A stretch of 52,315 bases of DNA from JAGAJR01 sp048463395 (GTDB taxonomy: Bacteria > Pseudomonadota > Alphaproteobacteria > RF32 > CAG-239), in NCBI GenBank assembly GCA_048463395.1, contig DBFWPL010000016.1:1-52315 (forward strand). The letters run 5' to 3'. Position numbers and translations under genes: made by a program. This document shows, piece by piece, positions 8,117 through 16,368 of this stretch (its first letter is position 1; every line of letters begins with the position of its first letter). A model generated the notes under the pieces. It was not told the DNA's origin and did no database searches. It saw only the letters and a list, made by a program, of their open reading frames with translations.

Positions 8117-8605
8117 ATGAAAAAGAAAATATTTTTGCTATTTGTAAGCTTTATTTTACAAGGGTGTTTATATTCGAAAACAGCTGGTTTTATTGTTCCA
8201 CAGAATGCCGAACTTTTTGAAGAGTATGCAAGTAACGGTAATAGTTGGTATTGGGTTAAAATTCCTTTAGAAATAAAAGAAACTGTCCATATTAACCAAT
8301 TATCGCAAGATTTAATGTTTCAAATGCCAGGAAAACTTAAAAGCGATAAAAGTTTTGATGGGCAATTTTATGCTATATTAAAGGGGAAGTCTTATAATGA
8401 TATTTTTTTGAAAAAAATAAATATTATACTCGTTAGCAATAACATATCTTATACTCCAAATAAGAAAATATATGGTTCTTATGCTAGTTTCACATATCCT
8501 ATATCCGTGAAAGATTTGCTAAATAAAAACAATATATTACTAATAAAATATGATGATTATACAAAACAGATTCCTATTGAATATAAGGTATTATCATATC
8601 AATAA
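8117..8605 (+). CDS. Putative lipoprotein of unknown function
   Basis: The protein has 162 residues. The N-terminus MKKKIFLLFVSFILQGC is a lipoprotein signal with lipobox LQGC (Cys17), so the mature protein should be anchored in a membrane. The rest is rich in Tyr, Lys, Ile and Asn and mostly beta-strand-like, with no motif I recognise. The gene has GGGAGA about 12 bases upstream. It is very AT-rich. A degraded secreted-protein gene and another lipoprotein gene follow on the same strand, so these may be one operon of surface proteins. Confidence 0.6.
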   Translation: MKKKIFLLFVSFILQGCLYSKTAGFIVPQNAELFEEYASNGNSWYWVKIPLEIKETVHINQLSQDLMFQMPGKLKSDKSFDGQFYAILKGKSYNDIFLKKINIILVSNNISYTPNKKIYGSYASFTYPISVKDLLNKNNILLIKYDDYTKQIPIEYKVLSYQ

Positions 8606-8623
8606 AATCTCAAGGGAGATACC

Positions 8624-8872
8624 ATGACCAAACGGACTTTATTTTTGGCAATAGCCTCAGCCTCATTTTTTCAACAGCAGCTTAGCCAAGAGCGACTGTG
8701 AGATTTTGCAGGGCATAAACTTCGGTTCGTTATTGACTATGGCTATGTTCACGGCAATAATGAGGATATAAAATTGGAAATTTTGTCCGGTGCGGGCGGA
8801 AAAGTATCTTTTGACGAAGCTATTTATACGCCGAATTTAATTTCAGTTTTAACTAAAAATAAAAGGACTTAA
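8624..8872 (+). pseudogene. Degenerate small secreted-protein gene
   Basis: An ATG at 8624 with AAGGGAGA upstream begins a signal-peptide-like start (MTKRTLFLAIASAS), but the frame stops at 8698-8700. Adding one base in the T-run near 8667-8672 gives a continuation SLAKSDCEILQGINFGSLL. Another single shift near 8740 gives DYGYVHGNNEDIKLEILSG and then GKVSFDEAIYTPNL, ending at 8870-8872. A gene needing two shifts is most simply a pseudogene. Positions 8685-8859 are repeated at 13980-14154 with the same second shift, so that lesion predates the duplication. The family is not recognised; the INFGSLL segment loosely resembles small beta-rich secreted proteins. Confidence 0.55.
8685..8859 (+). repeat. 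175-bp dispersed repeat, copy 1
   Basis: This block starts GCCAAGAGCGAC and aligns without gaps to 13980-14154, with 12 mismatches by my count (about 93% identity). It lies inside the degenerate secreted-protein gene. No terminal inverted repeats or target duplications are visible, so it looks like a duplicated gene piece rather than an insertion sequence. Confidence 0.85.
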
Positions 8873-8874
8873 AA

Positions 8875-9537
8875 ATGAAGAAAAATATAATTTTGACAGT
8901 GGCCATAGTTATGGTTTTAAGCAGTTGCGGTTTGCAAAAAGGCGGTTCAATCCGTCAGGATTTTTCTGATTTTGGGCAAAATCTCAGAATGATTGTTTCT
9001 TCAAAGGGGATTAAAGCCGAAAAAAATATTACCAATAAAGATATCGAATCTTCAGAATATGCCTATGTCGTAGGCGGATTTTACGGACGGAACGAATGGC
9101 TGCACGTAAGCAAAAACTTTGACGACAGCTGGGAAGACGATGAAGTCGTTGAGCTGCCGTTTTACCATTATTACATAGATGGCAGCGACCGGATAAAATA
9201 TGATTATAATTTATACAAAATTAAACCCGGCAGATATACACTGGTAACATTCTCAAGCACACCAAAAAATAACCTGATGTATCGCTCCGTTGATCCGGAC
9301 AGAGAAGAAAATGATAAAATCCGGCAAACTGACAGTATCTATGCCTCATTTGAAGCTAAAGCCGGAGAAGTGGTTTATGTCGGAGATTTTCAGATTACCG
9401 ACCTGAATACCATGATTATTACTGATAATGAAGACATGGTTATTGAATATCTCAGAGAAAATTATAAAAATATCGACAATCCGCAAGGATTGGTAAAGAA
9501 ACGTCTGGCAAAGAAAGGAAAACGTTTCAGAGAATAA
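8875..9537 (+). CDS. Putative lipoprotein of unknown function
   Basis: The protein has 220 residues with a lipoprotein signal MKKNIILTVAIVMVLSSC (lipobox LSSC, Cys18). The mature part is acidic and aromatic (FDDSWEDDEVVELPFYHYY) with predicted beta strands (KPGRYTLVTFSS, AGEVVYVGDFQI) and a basic end (KKRLAKKGKRFRE). The phrase 'KPGRY..' followed by 'GEVVYVGDF' is common in small periplasmic beta-sandwich lipoproteins, but no family is certain. The start lies three bases after the stop of the preceding pseudogene, with AAAAGGACTT as RBS. A strong terminator follows at 9592. Confidence 0.65.
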   Translation: MKKNIILTVAIVMVLSSCGLQKGGSIRQDFSDFGQNLRMIVSSKGIKAEKNITNKDIESSEYAYVVGGFYGRNEWLHVSKNFDDSWEDDEVVELPFYHYYIDGSDRIKYDYNLYKIKPGRYTLVTFSSTPKNNLMYRSVDPDREENDKIRQTDSIYASFEAKAGEVVYVGDFQITDLNTMIITDNEDMVIEYLRENYKNIDNPQGLVKKRLAKKGKRFRE

Positions 9538-9591
9538 AAAATATGTAAATAAGAGGATTTTTTAGTCTCTTTTTAGTAGACCAAGTCTACA

Positions 9592-9620
9592 AATAAAGCT
9601 CCGTTTTACGGAGCTTTATT
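9592..9620. terminator. Bidirectional intrinsic terminator
   Basis: The perfect inverted repeat AATAAAGCTCCGT with three-base loop and ACGGAGCTTTATT (9592-9620) lies between the lipoprotein gene ending at 9537 and the leftward RND gene. Confidence 0.8.
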
Positions 9621-9636
9621 CGTTTAAATCATAAAA

Positions 9637-9735
9637 TTAACTTACCATTTTCTCAAAATATCGCCGTTCAAATTCATTAGGTATCAGATTTTCCGTGTTT
9701 TCATTTGAAATCTGTATCAATTCTATCAGATACAT
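9637..9735 (-). CDS. Possible 32-residue peptide coupled to the RND pump
   Basis: A 32-codon frame starts at an ATG that shares one base with the RND pump's TAA (TAATG) and stops at 9637, 17 bases before the terminator. The peptide starts MYLIELIQIS and ends FERRYFEKMVS; it is not a membrane segment. Overlapping starts of this type allow translational coupling. It could equally be a chance frame or the remnant of a lost gene. Confidence 0.3.
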   Translation of the reverse strand: MYLIELIQISNENTENLIPNEFERRYFEKMVS

Positions 9736-12700
9736 TAACTCCGTATTCTTTGTACCAAGACATACAGTAACGGTACAACAATTATTCCTCCCAGCGTTCC
9801 CAACAACATTCCGTAAAACACGGGAATCCCCACTGCTATACGAGCTCCGGAACATGCTCCCGTTGCCCAAACCATAGGAGCAACGCCAAGAACAAATGTT
9901 AATGCAGTCATCAAAACAGCCCTATACCTTTCTTTAACTCCTATAATTGCTGCATTAACCGCATTTTTTCCCACTTCTTGTTCTTTTTGGGCAAATTCTA
10001 CAATTAAAATTGCATTTTTTGCGGCCAGACCTATTAAGAGAACAAAACCAAGCTGAGCATAAATACTAAAAGAATTCTGAGTCAAAAGCATTCCGATGAA
10101 AGCTCCGGCCATAGTGGTGAGTACTGACAGCATAACGATTAACGGAAGCGAAAAACTTTCATATTGTGATACTAAAAACATATAAGCAAAAGCTACTGAA
10201 AGAATGATTAAATAGCCGATTTGTCCTTGATTTTGTTTTTCTTGCCGGCTGATTCCCGACCACTCATAAGCATAGTTTGAAGAAAGTTTCCGTGCTGCCA
10301 AGTTTTCAACAGCTATCATGGCTTCTCCCGTGCTTGAGTTTTCAGAAGCCGTTATATTAATGGCAGCTGACGGATATTGGTTATATCTTTCAATAATTCT
10401 GGGTTTTGTTATAATTTTTAATTCAATCAGACTTTCCAGCGGAATCATTTTTCCATTTTGGCTTTGAACATACAGCTTTTTTATACTTTCCTGATTTTTA
10501 CGATATTTCCAATCTGCAGTTAACAAAACACGGTTGGCTTGATTCCCTATATTTACATCATTGATGTATTGGGTTCCTAAATATGTCTGCAAAACCTCAT
10601 AAATATTTTTTAAAGGAACTTTCATCAGTTCTGCTTTTTCGCGATCTACATCTATAAAAATATGCGGTGTTGAAGCATTGAAAGTTGAAAACGCCAAAGC
10701 AACTTCCGGAAGATTATTTAATTCAATAATAAATTGTTTTAATGTTTTTTCAAAATCAGACATATTATTTTTAGTTATTGACTGTAAGCGTAAATCCATT
10801 CCGTTACTGTTTCCTAATCCGGGAATTGTCGGGCGTTCAAACATTCGGATATCCGCTTCTGGAATTTGTTGCATTTTCTTATAGATTCTGGAGCGAACAG
10901 CCATTGATGAATCTTTATTTGATTTACGTTCATTCCAAGGCTTTAAAACAATTACATTTGAACCGACATTTTCTCCCTGACCTGACAACATACTCATTCC
11001 ACGCCAGTTTACTACGGTTTGTATTTTATCTTCACTATTAATGATACTTCTGGTTTTATCAATAACATCTAGTGTTCTTTTTCCACCGGCACCTTCCGGC
11101 AGAACAATATTTGACATAATCATTCCTTGATCTTCTTCCGGCAAAAAGGATGTTTTTATAACAGAAAAAGAAACAACGTTAAAACATACTAACCCGAGTA
11201 ACATAAAAACGATAATACTTGTCTTACGGGAAAGTCTTTTAATTATGTTGATATATTTACCCTTTGAAATATCTATAATTTTGTTAAATTTTTGCAATAA
11301 ATGATTGTTGGGAAAAGAGGTCGTTTTTAAAAGAATTGCACTGAGAGCCGGACTTAAGGTTAAGGCGTTTAAGCTGGAGAAGCTTACAGCAAAAGAAATT
11401 GCAACGGCAAATTGCCGGTAGATTTGTCCGGTAATACCAGTCATAAATGCTATAGGAACAAAAATCGCCAGCAAAACCAACGTTGTTGCAATTATGGCTG
11501 TAGAAACTTCACTCATCGTGTTTTGAGCCGCGTCTTTAGCTGAAATATTCTTTTGTTTCATAAGGTATAAAACCCTTTCAACAACAACAATAGCATCATC
11601 AACAACCAAGCCGACGGCCAAAATTAAACCAAACAACGTTAAAATATTTACAGTGTATCCTAGAATTTGAAAAACGGAAAATGTTGCTAAAATTGAAACG
11701 GGAATTGTTATAGACGGAATAAGCGTTGCCCGCCAATTTTGCAAAAATATATAACAAACGGCAACAACCAACACAAAAGTCAAAACTAATGTGAACACAA
11801 CTTCTTTTATTGATACGCGAATAAATTCCGTCGCATCATATGAAACAATTATATCAAAATCGTCCGGATAATATTGAGACAGTCTTTTCAACTCGGCTTT
11901 TACGGCATTCATTGCCTTTAATGAATTGGCACCGGAAAGTTTATTCAGCATAATCGGAACATTTGTTTGACCATCCAAATCTGATGTTATTAAGTAACTT
12001 TCAAATCCGATTTCAATTCTTGCTACATCTTTTAATCTTACTATTCCGCCTTCTTCCGCAGTTTGCACAATAATATCTTCAAAATCTTTTACATCATTTA
12101 ATCGACCTTCAGCCTCCAATGAAAATACCATCAAAGTATTTCCGTCATTGGGTTCGGCTCCGACACTGCCTAATGCTGCTTGTGTATTCTGACTCATAAT
12201 GGCATCTCTGACTTTGGCTATCGGTAAATTTATTGCAGCCATCTTATCTGCATCCAGCCAAACTCTCATGCTTAAATCAGAACCGATAATCCCGACTTCG
12301 CCAATACCATAAAGCCTGCTTAAATTATTTTTGATATTATTTGTAACATAGTTGTTTAGAAATATGCGGTCATGAGTTCCCTTGGGAGAAATTGCCTGCA
12401 AATATCCTAAAATTTCAGAAGAACGCTGAGTTACATGGACACCTGTTGCTTGTACTTCTACAGGAAGAGAAGTGATTGCTCTCTCTACGCGGTTTTGTAC
12501 TTTAACTTGTGCCAGATCGACATCTGTTCCGATTTCAAAACTGATATCCAGTTGATAGTGACCGGAATTATATGATGTTGAGCTCATATAGAGCATATTT
12601 TCCACGCCATTGACTTCTTGTTCAATAGGAATGGCGACCGTATTCGCCAGAGTTTCGGCACTCGCTCCGGTATAATCTGCGGTAACCGTTATTTGAGGCG

Positions 12701-12827
12701 GCGTTATTTCAGGATACATCGCTACGGGCAGATTAATCAAAGCAATTAGGCCGCTTAGACTCATAATAAGAGCTATCATTAAGGCAAATCTGGGTCTATT
12801 GATAAAAAACTTAGCAAAATTACTCAT
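9735..12827 (-). CDS. RND multidrug efflux transporter, HAE1 (AcrB/MexB) family
   Basis: This 1030-residue inner-membrane proton-driven pump has the size and layout of AcrB homologues: two halves, each with a helix followed by a large periplasmic loop and a bundle of helices. It starts MSNFAKFFINRPRFA. The N-terminal region has SLSGLIALINLPVAMYPEI. Transmembrane helix 4 has the proton-relay pair in GLVVDDAIVVVERV, and helix 10 has the essential Lys in GLAAKNAILIVEF. The C-terminal helix (GIPVFYGMLLG...) is complete. No adaptor or outer-membrane factor is next to it, so it must borrow partners. It is divergent from an AraC regulator, with a palindrome between them that may control it. The gene is AT-rich like its surroundings. 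Confidence 0.93.
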   Translation of the reverse strand: MSNFAKFFINRPRFALMIALIMSLSGLIALINLPVAMYPEITPPQITVTADYTGASAETLANTVAIPIEQEVNGVENMLYMSSTSYNSGHYQLDISFEIGTDVDLAQVKVQNRVERAITSLPVEVQATGVHVTQRSSEILGYLQAISPKGTHDRIFLNNYVTNNIKNNLSRLYGIGEVGIIGSDLSMRVWLDADKMAAINLPIAKVRDAIMSQNTQAALGSVGAEPNDGNTLMVFSLEAEGRLNDVKDFEDIIVQTAEEGGIVRLKDVARIEIGFESYLITSDLDGQTNVPIMLNKLSGANSLKAMNAVKAELKRLSQYYPDDFDIIVSYDATEFIRVSIKEVVFTLVLTFVLVVAVCYIFLQNWRATLIPSITIPVSILATFSVFQILGYTVNILTLFGLILAVGLVVDDAIVVVERVLYLMKQKNISAKDAAQNTMSEVSTAIIATTLVLLAIFVPIAFMTGITGQIYRQFAVAISFAVSFSSLNALTLSPALSAILLKTTSFPNNHLLQKFNKIIDISKGKYINIIKRLSRKTSIIVFMLLGLVCFNVVSFSVIKTSFLPEEDQGMIMSNIVLPEGAGGKRTLDVIDKTRSIINSEDKIQTVVNWRGMSMLSGQGENVGSNVIVLKPWNERKSNKDSSMAVRSRIYKKMQQIPEADIRMFERPTIPGLGNSNGMDLRLQSITKNNMSDFEKTLKQFIIELNNLPEVALAFSTFNASTPHIFIDVDREKAELMKVPLKNIYEVLQTYLGTQYINDVNIGNQANRVLLTADWKYRKNQESIKKLYVQSQNGKMIPLESLIELKIITKPRIIERYNQYPSAAINITASENSSTGEAMIAVENLAARKLSSNYAYEWSGISRQEKQNQGQIGYLIILSVAFAYMFLVSQYESFSLPLIVMLSVLTTMAGAFIGMLLTQNSFSIYAQLGFVLLIGLAAKNAILIVEFAQKEQEVGKNAVNAAIIGVKERYRAVLMTALTFVLGVAPMVWATGACSGARIAVGIPVFYGMLLGTLGGIIVVPLLYVLVQRIRS

Positions 12828-12868
12828 TGGGGTTTCTCAAAAAATTAACCTATTATACAGTATACATA

Positions 12869-12884
12869 AACAGACGTGTCTGTT
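12869..12884. promoter_or_regulatory. Operator-like palindrome between the RND and araC-type genes
   Basis: AACAGAC-GT-GTCTGTT is a perfect 7-bp inverted repeat with a two-base spacer, 42 bases upstream of the RND start codon. On the minus strand a TATAAT follows it at 12851-12856, so the palindrome sits in the -35 region. On the plus strand TTGACA (12924-12929) with TAAAAA 17 bases later could drive the regulator gene. Confidence 0.5.
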
Positions 12885-12973
12885 ATAGAGATGATACTGG
12901 CAAAATTTTACACAATCCTCTCATTGACAAGAAGGCTTTATATAGGTAAAAAACAATCTATGAGGTACGCAAA

Positions 12974-13852
12974 ATGGAGAATAGACTTGAAAGAATGAAA
13001 ACAAAAATGCTTGAAGCCATTACCCAAGCAGATTTGATTGATTCTTCTATAAAAGGCTTTCGTTTTTTTAGGCGAGACGGACCAACCAAGCCTCAATGTT
13101 GTTTTTATAAACCTATGGCTATTCTTGTTTTGCAAGGTAAAAAACAAACAAATCTCGGAACCGATGCTTTTACTTATTATGCCGGACAATGTGTTGTTGC
13201 CGGTGTAGATATTCCGTCAGCAGGAAAAATTGTTGAAGCATCTCCGGAAAAACCGTTTTTATCATTAATTTTAGAATTAGATAGCGAGATAATAGCTGAA
13301 TTGTTACCTGAAATATCCTCATCTGATAACGAAAATGATTTTTTTCGCTGTATGGGAATGATGACAGCCGAAGAAAAATTATTGGATGCTTTTGAGCGGC
13401 TGCTTGATGTTGAAAAAGTACCTGAAAGCCATAAGGTTATGGTTCCAATGTTGGTAAAAGAAATTCATTATATTTTGCTAAAATCTCCTTTAGGAAATTT
13501 ATTGCGTGCCGTATATACAACGGGAACACAAAGCAATCAAATCGCAAAAGCCGTTCTGTGGTTGAGAAAAAATTATAAATATCCCTTAAAAATTTCGGAT
13601 TTAGCTCAAAAATTTAACATGACAGCCTCAACATTTTATCGTCATTTTAATAAAGTAACCAGTTTAAGTCCGATACAGTATCAAAAACGTTTAAGATTGT
13701 ATGAAGCACAAAGATTAATGCTTATTGAAAATAAAAACGCAGGAGAAGCAGGCTTTGATGTAGGATATGACAATGAAGCACAATTTAGTCGAGAATACAA
13801 AAGAATGTTTGGTTTACCACCTAAAAAGCATATTCTGCAAATGAGAAAATAA
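12974..13852 (+). CDS. AraC-family transcriptional regulator (AraC_N type)
   Basis: This 292-residue DNA-binding protein has two parts. Residues about 20-180 form a cupin-like ligand-sensing domain of the AraC_N type (YKPMAILVLQGKKQTNLG, AGQCVVAGVDIPSAG, EKPFLSLILELD). Residues about 190-290 form the double helix-turn-helix: LKISDLAQKFNMTASTFYRHFNKVTSLSPIQYQKRLRL and AGEAGFDVGYDNEAQFSREYKRMFGLPP. Members of this subfamily often sit beside and control transporters or oxidoreductases. It is divergent from the RND pump, which is its probable target. It lacks a strong RBS, having only GAGGTA at 12961-12966. Confidence 0.88.
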   Translation: MENRLERMKTKMLEAITQADLIDSSIKGFRFFRRDGPTKPQCCFYKPMAILVLQGKKQTNLGTDAFTYYAGQCVVAGVDIPSAGKIVEASPEKPFLSLILELDSEIIAELLPEISSSDNENDFFRCMGMMTAEEKLLDAFERLLDVEKVPESHKVMVPMLVKEIHYILLKSPLGNLLRAVYTTGTQSNQIAKAVLWLRKNYKYPLKISDLAQKFNMTASTFYRHFNKVTSLSPIQYQKRLRLYEAQRLMLIENKNAGEAGFDVGYDNEAQFSREYKRMFGLPPKKHILQMRK

Positions 13853-13979
13853 TAAGGAAAGCGTGTTCAGGGATGCAAAAGCCTCTCTCTCAGGTGTTGT
13901 TTTTTCTGTTTCATCCTCTTCCCTTGTTTTTGCCTAATTTAATCATATTGTAATTGATCAGGCGGTATATGCCATACAG

Positions 13980-14154
13980 GCCAAGAGCGACAGTGAGATT
14001 TTGCAAGGCATAAACTTTGACCCGTTATTGACTATGGCTGTGTTCCCGGCAATAATGAGGATATAAAATTGGAAATTTTGTCCGGTGCGGGCGGAAAAGT
14101 ATCTTTTGACAAAGCTATTTATACACCGGGTTTAATTTCAGTTTTAACTAAAAA
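13980..14154 (+). repeat. 175-bp dispersed repeat, copy 2
   Basis: This copy matches 8685-8859 without gaps. It fills most of the 306-base gap between the AraC gene and the convergent lipoprotein gene ending at 14159. Here no signal-peptide start precedes it, so it is a 5'-truncated relic; it has the same frame break as copy 1. The remaining bases (13853-13979) hold no gene I can support. Confidence 0.85.
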
Positions 14155-14158
14155 ACAC

Positions 14159-14653
14159 TTATTCGGTACAAATTCGATCAATACGATTGATTGTGGCTGT
14201 AATGTCCCATCCGTTGCCGTTATATTTGAAATCTCCGGTTACGTCTTCCTGATACTTTATTGGACCGACAATATCGCCATTTTCAAATTTTAATGAAACA
14301 AAGTATTCTTTTTCTTCTAAGTACCATAAAAGCAGTTCACATTGCTTTATGTCTGAAGAACTGATCAGGAACATCGGTTTTGCCTTACGGGGTGGAATTC
14401 CTATTGCGGCATTAAAAGGGAAACGGAGTTTTCCCTCAGCATCGGTATAAAACGTGCCAAGAGTAAACATCTCACGCGAATTAAAATAAGGACTCATTGG
14501 ATGTTGACCGTAGGTTACCGGAACTCTCAATCCAATTTCATAATCCGACGCGGGCTTGTTATTTTTCAAAACTGTTAAATCCAGATTATTTTGTGTAAAA
14601 AAAGTGCATCCGGATAATAACATTCCAATAGCAATAGGTACAAATTTCTTCAT
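14159..14653 (-). CDS. Putative lipoprotein of unknown function
   Basis: The protein has 164 residues with signal MKKFVPIAIGMLLSGC (lipobox LSGC, Cys16). The mature part includes LDLTVLKNNKPASDYEIGLRVPVTYG, TFYTDAEGKLRFPFNA and a C-terminal GDFKYNGNGWDITATINRI, suggesting a small beta-rich domain with a carboxypeptidase-regulatory-like 'DAEGKLRFPF' feature. RBS GAGGGAA lies upstream. Its 3' end abuts the 175-bp repeat copy 2. Together with the genes at 8117 and 8875 it makes three unrelated-looking lipoproteins in this AT-rich zone. Confidence 0.65.
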   Translation of the reverse strand: MKKFVPIAIGMLLSGCTFFTQNNLDLTVLKNNKPASDYEIGLRVPVTYGQHPMSPYFNSREMFTLGTFYTDAEGKLRFPFNAAIGIPPRKAKPMFLISSSDIKQCELLLWYLEEKEYFVSLKFENGDIVGPIKYQEDVTGDFKYNGNGWDITATINRIDRICTE

Positions 14654-14699
14654 ATTCCCTCTTACTTATGTCATATACAGCATATTTATTTAAATTTTT

Positions 14700-14875
14700 T
14701 TAACAATCGTAAACATTCTCCAAGTCTTTTGGAAATAAGGTTTCGTGTTGTCTTTTCTCATCTTCCGCATTCCATCTTTCATCATCGTATTTTGAACAAT
14801 CGTGATATTGATATGTATTGAAGGCACAAATTCTTTTTTGCGTAAATACCTTTTGGGCTCTGTTAATTTTAGACA
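14700..14875 (-). pseudogene. Possible remnant of a hydrophilic protein gene
   Basis: In the 327-base gap upstream of the lipoprotein gene one minus-strand frame reads like real protein (CAFNTYQYHDC..., DDERWNAEDEKRQHETLFP, KDLENVYDC) and stops at 14700-14702. It lacks a credible start codon, and an overlapping frame with an ATG at 14884 reads less like protein. It could be a 5'-truncated gene. I do not recognise the family. Confidence 0.3.
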
Positions 14876-14893
14876 AAATGACATAAATCTTTA

Positions 14894-14922
14894 TTGACAG
14901 CTTATGCCAAATATGATATTTT
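14894..14922 (+). promoter_or_regulatory. Sigma-70 promoter
   Basis: TTGACA (14894-14899), 17 bases, then TATTTT (14917-14922). It points at the small membrane-protein gene at 14981. Confidence 0.55.
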
Positions 14923-14980
14923 ACAAATCTAAACTATAGAGATATGTATAAATTCTGTCAAACCATATAAAACAATCATT

Positions 14981-15370
14981 ATGAAATCAACACCAAGAAA
15001 TACCTTGTTTTTAAGGTTAAAAATTGTATTGGGATGTATATTCTTATTCGGAATTGTTTGGAATTTCTTTAATATAACTTCTGAGTTTCCGCTTACAGTA
15101 ATCGTTAGTTGCTCCGCAATTATTACTTTGATGGAAGCCGTAACTTTTTTCAAAGTCCAGAAAAAATTCGGAAACGACTATCGAGTAGACAAGAAATTCT
15201 TTGTAACAAGAATAGCAAATTGGGGATTACTTACCCTTTTTTGGGGGATAGATCCTTTATCAAATGTATTTATAACAATTTTTCGCTGTTTTCTTTTAAT
15301 CGGGTTAGCGATTGTTATGTATCTTATGATTAAGCATTTCCAACCTTCCAGAATAAAATTTGCATTATAA
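14981..15370 (+). CDS. Small integral membrane protein, unknown function
   Basis: The protein has 129 residues with about four hydrophobic segments: LKIVLGCIFLFGIVWNFF (about 12-29), FPLTVIVSCSAIITLMEAV, VTRIANWGLLTLFWGI and CFLLIGLAIVMYLMI. A charged stretch between helices 2 and 3 (KVQKKFGNDYRVDKKFF) is probably cytoplasmic. There is no signal peptidase site and no recognised domain. The RBS is poor, but a good promoter lies upstream and a second small membrane-protein gene follows 21 bases downstream, so the two probably form a unit. Confidence 0.55.
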   Translation: MKSTPRNTLFLRLKIVLGCIFLFGIVWNFFNITSEFPLTVIVSCSAIITLMEAVTFFKVQKKFGNDYRVDKKFFVTRIANWGLLTLFWGIDPLSNVFITIFRCFLLIGLAIVMYLMIKHFQPSRIKFAL

Positions 15371-15391
15371 TTAACAAAAAGTTTTAACATT

Positions 15392-15586
15392 ATGAACAAG
15401 TTAGAAAAAATTCAATGGGGTAGTTTAACCCTTAGCGAAATCGGAATTCTGATTTTCTGGATTGCCGGTTTTCATGGTAAAGAACAGCTCGCTGCTTATT
15501 CTTTTTCTGCAGCCGGAATTTTTGCATTCATTGCCTTAGCGGCAATAGGATTGCTGAAGCTCCGCCAGAATCACGGATTTTATTAA
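15392..15586 (+). CDS. Small two-helix membrane protein, unknown function
   Basis: The protein has 64 residues: MNKLEKIQWG, a first helix (SEIGILIFWIAGF), a short loop (HGKEQLAAYS) and a second helix (AAGIFAFIALAAIGLL), ending KLRQNHGFY. It follows the membrane-protein gene at 14981 and precedes a strong terminator. No SD is obvious, so it may depend on translation of the upstream gene. Family unknown. Confidence 0.5.
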   Translation: MNKLEKIQWGSLTLSEIGILIFWIAGFHGKEQLAAYSFSAAGIFAFIALAAIGLLKLRQNHGFY

Positions 15587-15607
15587 AATCCCAACTTTGC
15601 AAAATTT

Positions 15608-15643
15608 CCCGTTTGGAACAACTCTGTTCCGGCGGGATTTTTT
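15608..15643 (+). terminator. Intrinsic terminator
   Basis: The stem CCCG...GGAAC, loop AACTCT, GTTCC...CGGG (15608-15636) is followed by ATTTTTTG. It ends the unit of two small membrane proteins. Confidence 0.7.
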
Positions 15644-15721
15644 GCGTATTATGATTCGATTTGACTTTTTTAGCTTTTTCCCATATATTTGGGGAAAATT
15701 TTTTATAATTCTATATATCTT

Positions 15722-16309
15722 ATGAACCTTTTCAGAAAAATTGCGGAGTTCTTTACATCTAAAAAAGAAACCGCTCAGCAAAACTATGAGACGAAAGTCT
15801 CTGTTGAACCAACCTCAGATCCTAACAAAGCCTGTTTGGTAAAAAAATGCGGCAAAACAGAATTTCCGCTTTTTTACCCTCAGCCCTTGTTACGCTGGTA
15901 TTGTATTCAGCAGGCATTCTCTTTACAAGGTCCTGTTTTGGGAAACATCTCGCAAATACAGGTTTTAGACTTATTCAATCCCTTAACAACAGAATTTATC
16001 GCAACTGTTTTTGCCATAGAAGATAAAAATGGCTATTTCTGGGGGAAAATAGGCAGCGACGAAGTTCTTTTTTCGGAATTTGACGCTTTCATTTACCACC
16101 CGGCAAAGACGTTTAGGGTATTTCTTCGGGATTTTCCGAAAAAAGAGATTGCAGCTGTCTGCAAATACAAAAAAGGAGAAATTATCGTTAAACAACTCCT
16201 TGAACAGGAAAAAACTCCGCCAACCGACACTAATACGGGTACCCTTATTCCTTGTCCGTTGACACCCTGCTCTTTGCAGGAAGCTGCCGAGTTTGTCAAA
16301 AAGTTGTAA
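15722..16309 (+). CDS. Hypothetical protein
   Basis: The protein has 195 residues from the ATG at 15722 (a TTG 11 codons earlier is possible; neither has a clear RBS). It starts MNLFRKIAEFFTSKKET and contains four Cys, two of them in CLVKKCGK. The middle (QIQVLDLFNPLTTEFIATVFAIED, GYFWGKIGSDEVLFSEFDAF) suggests a mixed alpha/beta domain, and the end is IPCPLTPCSLQEAAEFVKKL. No signal peptide and no family that I recognise. A bidirectional terminator separates it from the convergent hydE. Confidence 0.55.
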   Translation: MNLFRKIAEFFTSKKETAQQNYETKVSVEPTSDPNKACLVKKCGKTEFPLFYPQPLLRWYCIQQAFSLQGPVLGNISQIQVLDLFNPLTTEFIATVFAIEDKNGYFWGKIGSDEVLFSEFDAFIYHPAKTFRVFLRDFPKKEIAAVCKYKKGEIIVKQLLEQEKTPPTDTNTGTLIPCPLTPCSLQEAAEFVKKL

Positions 16310-16324
16310 ATTGCTCCGATTATG

Positions 16325-16368
16325 AAAAACACAAAGCCCTGATTTCCATGTCCGGGTTTTGTGTTTTT
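16325..16368. terminator. Bidirectional intrinsic terminator
   Basis: AAAAACACAAAGCCC (16325-16339) pairs with GGGTTTTGTGTTTTT (16354-16368) with one G-U pair. It lies between the convergent gene ending at 16309 and hydE, whose stop codon it overlaps. Confidence 0.75.

Noticed and set aside
8685..14154. The 175-bp repeat pair as ends of a composite transposon
   Set aside because: No transposase, no terminal inverted repeats and no target duplication are visible between or at the copies.
14069..14293. Plus-strand frame across the repeat into the lipoprotein gene
   Set aside because: It joins the degenerate repeat to the antisense of a real gene and has no RBS.
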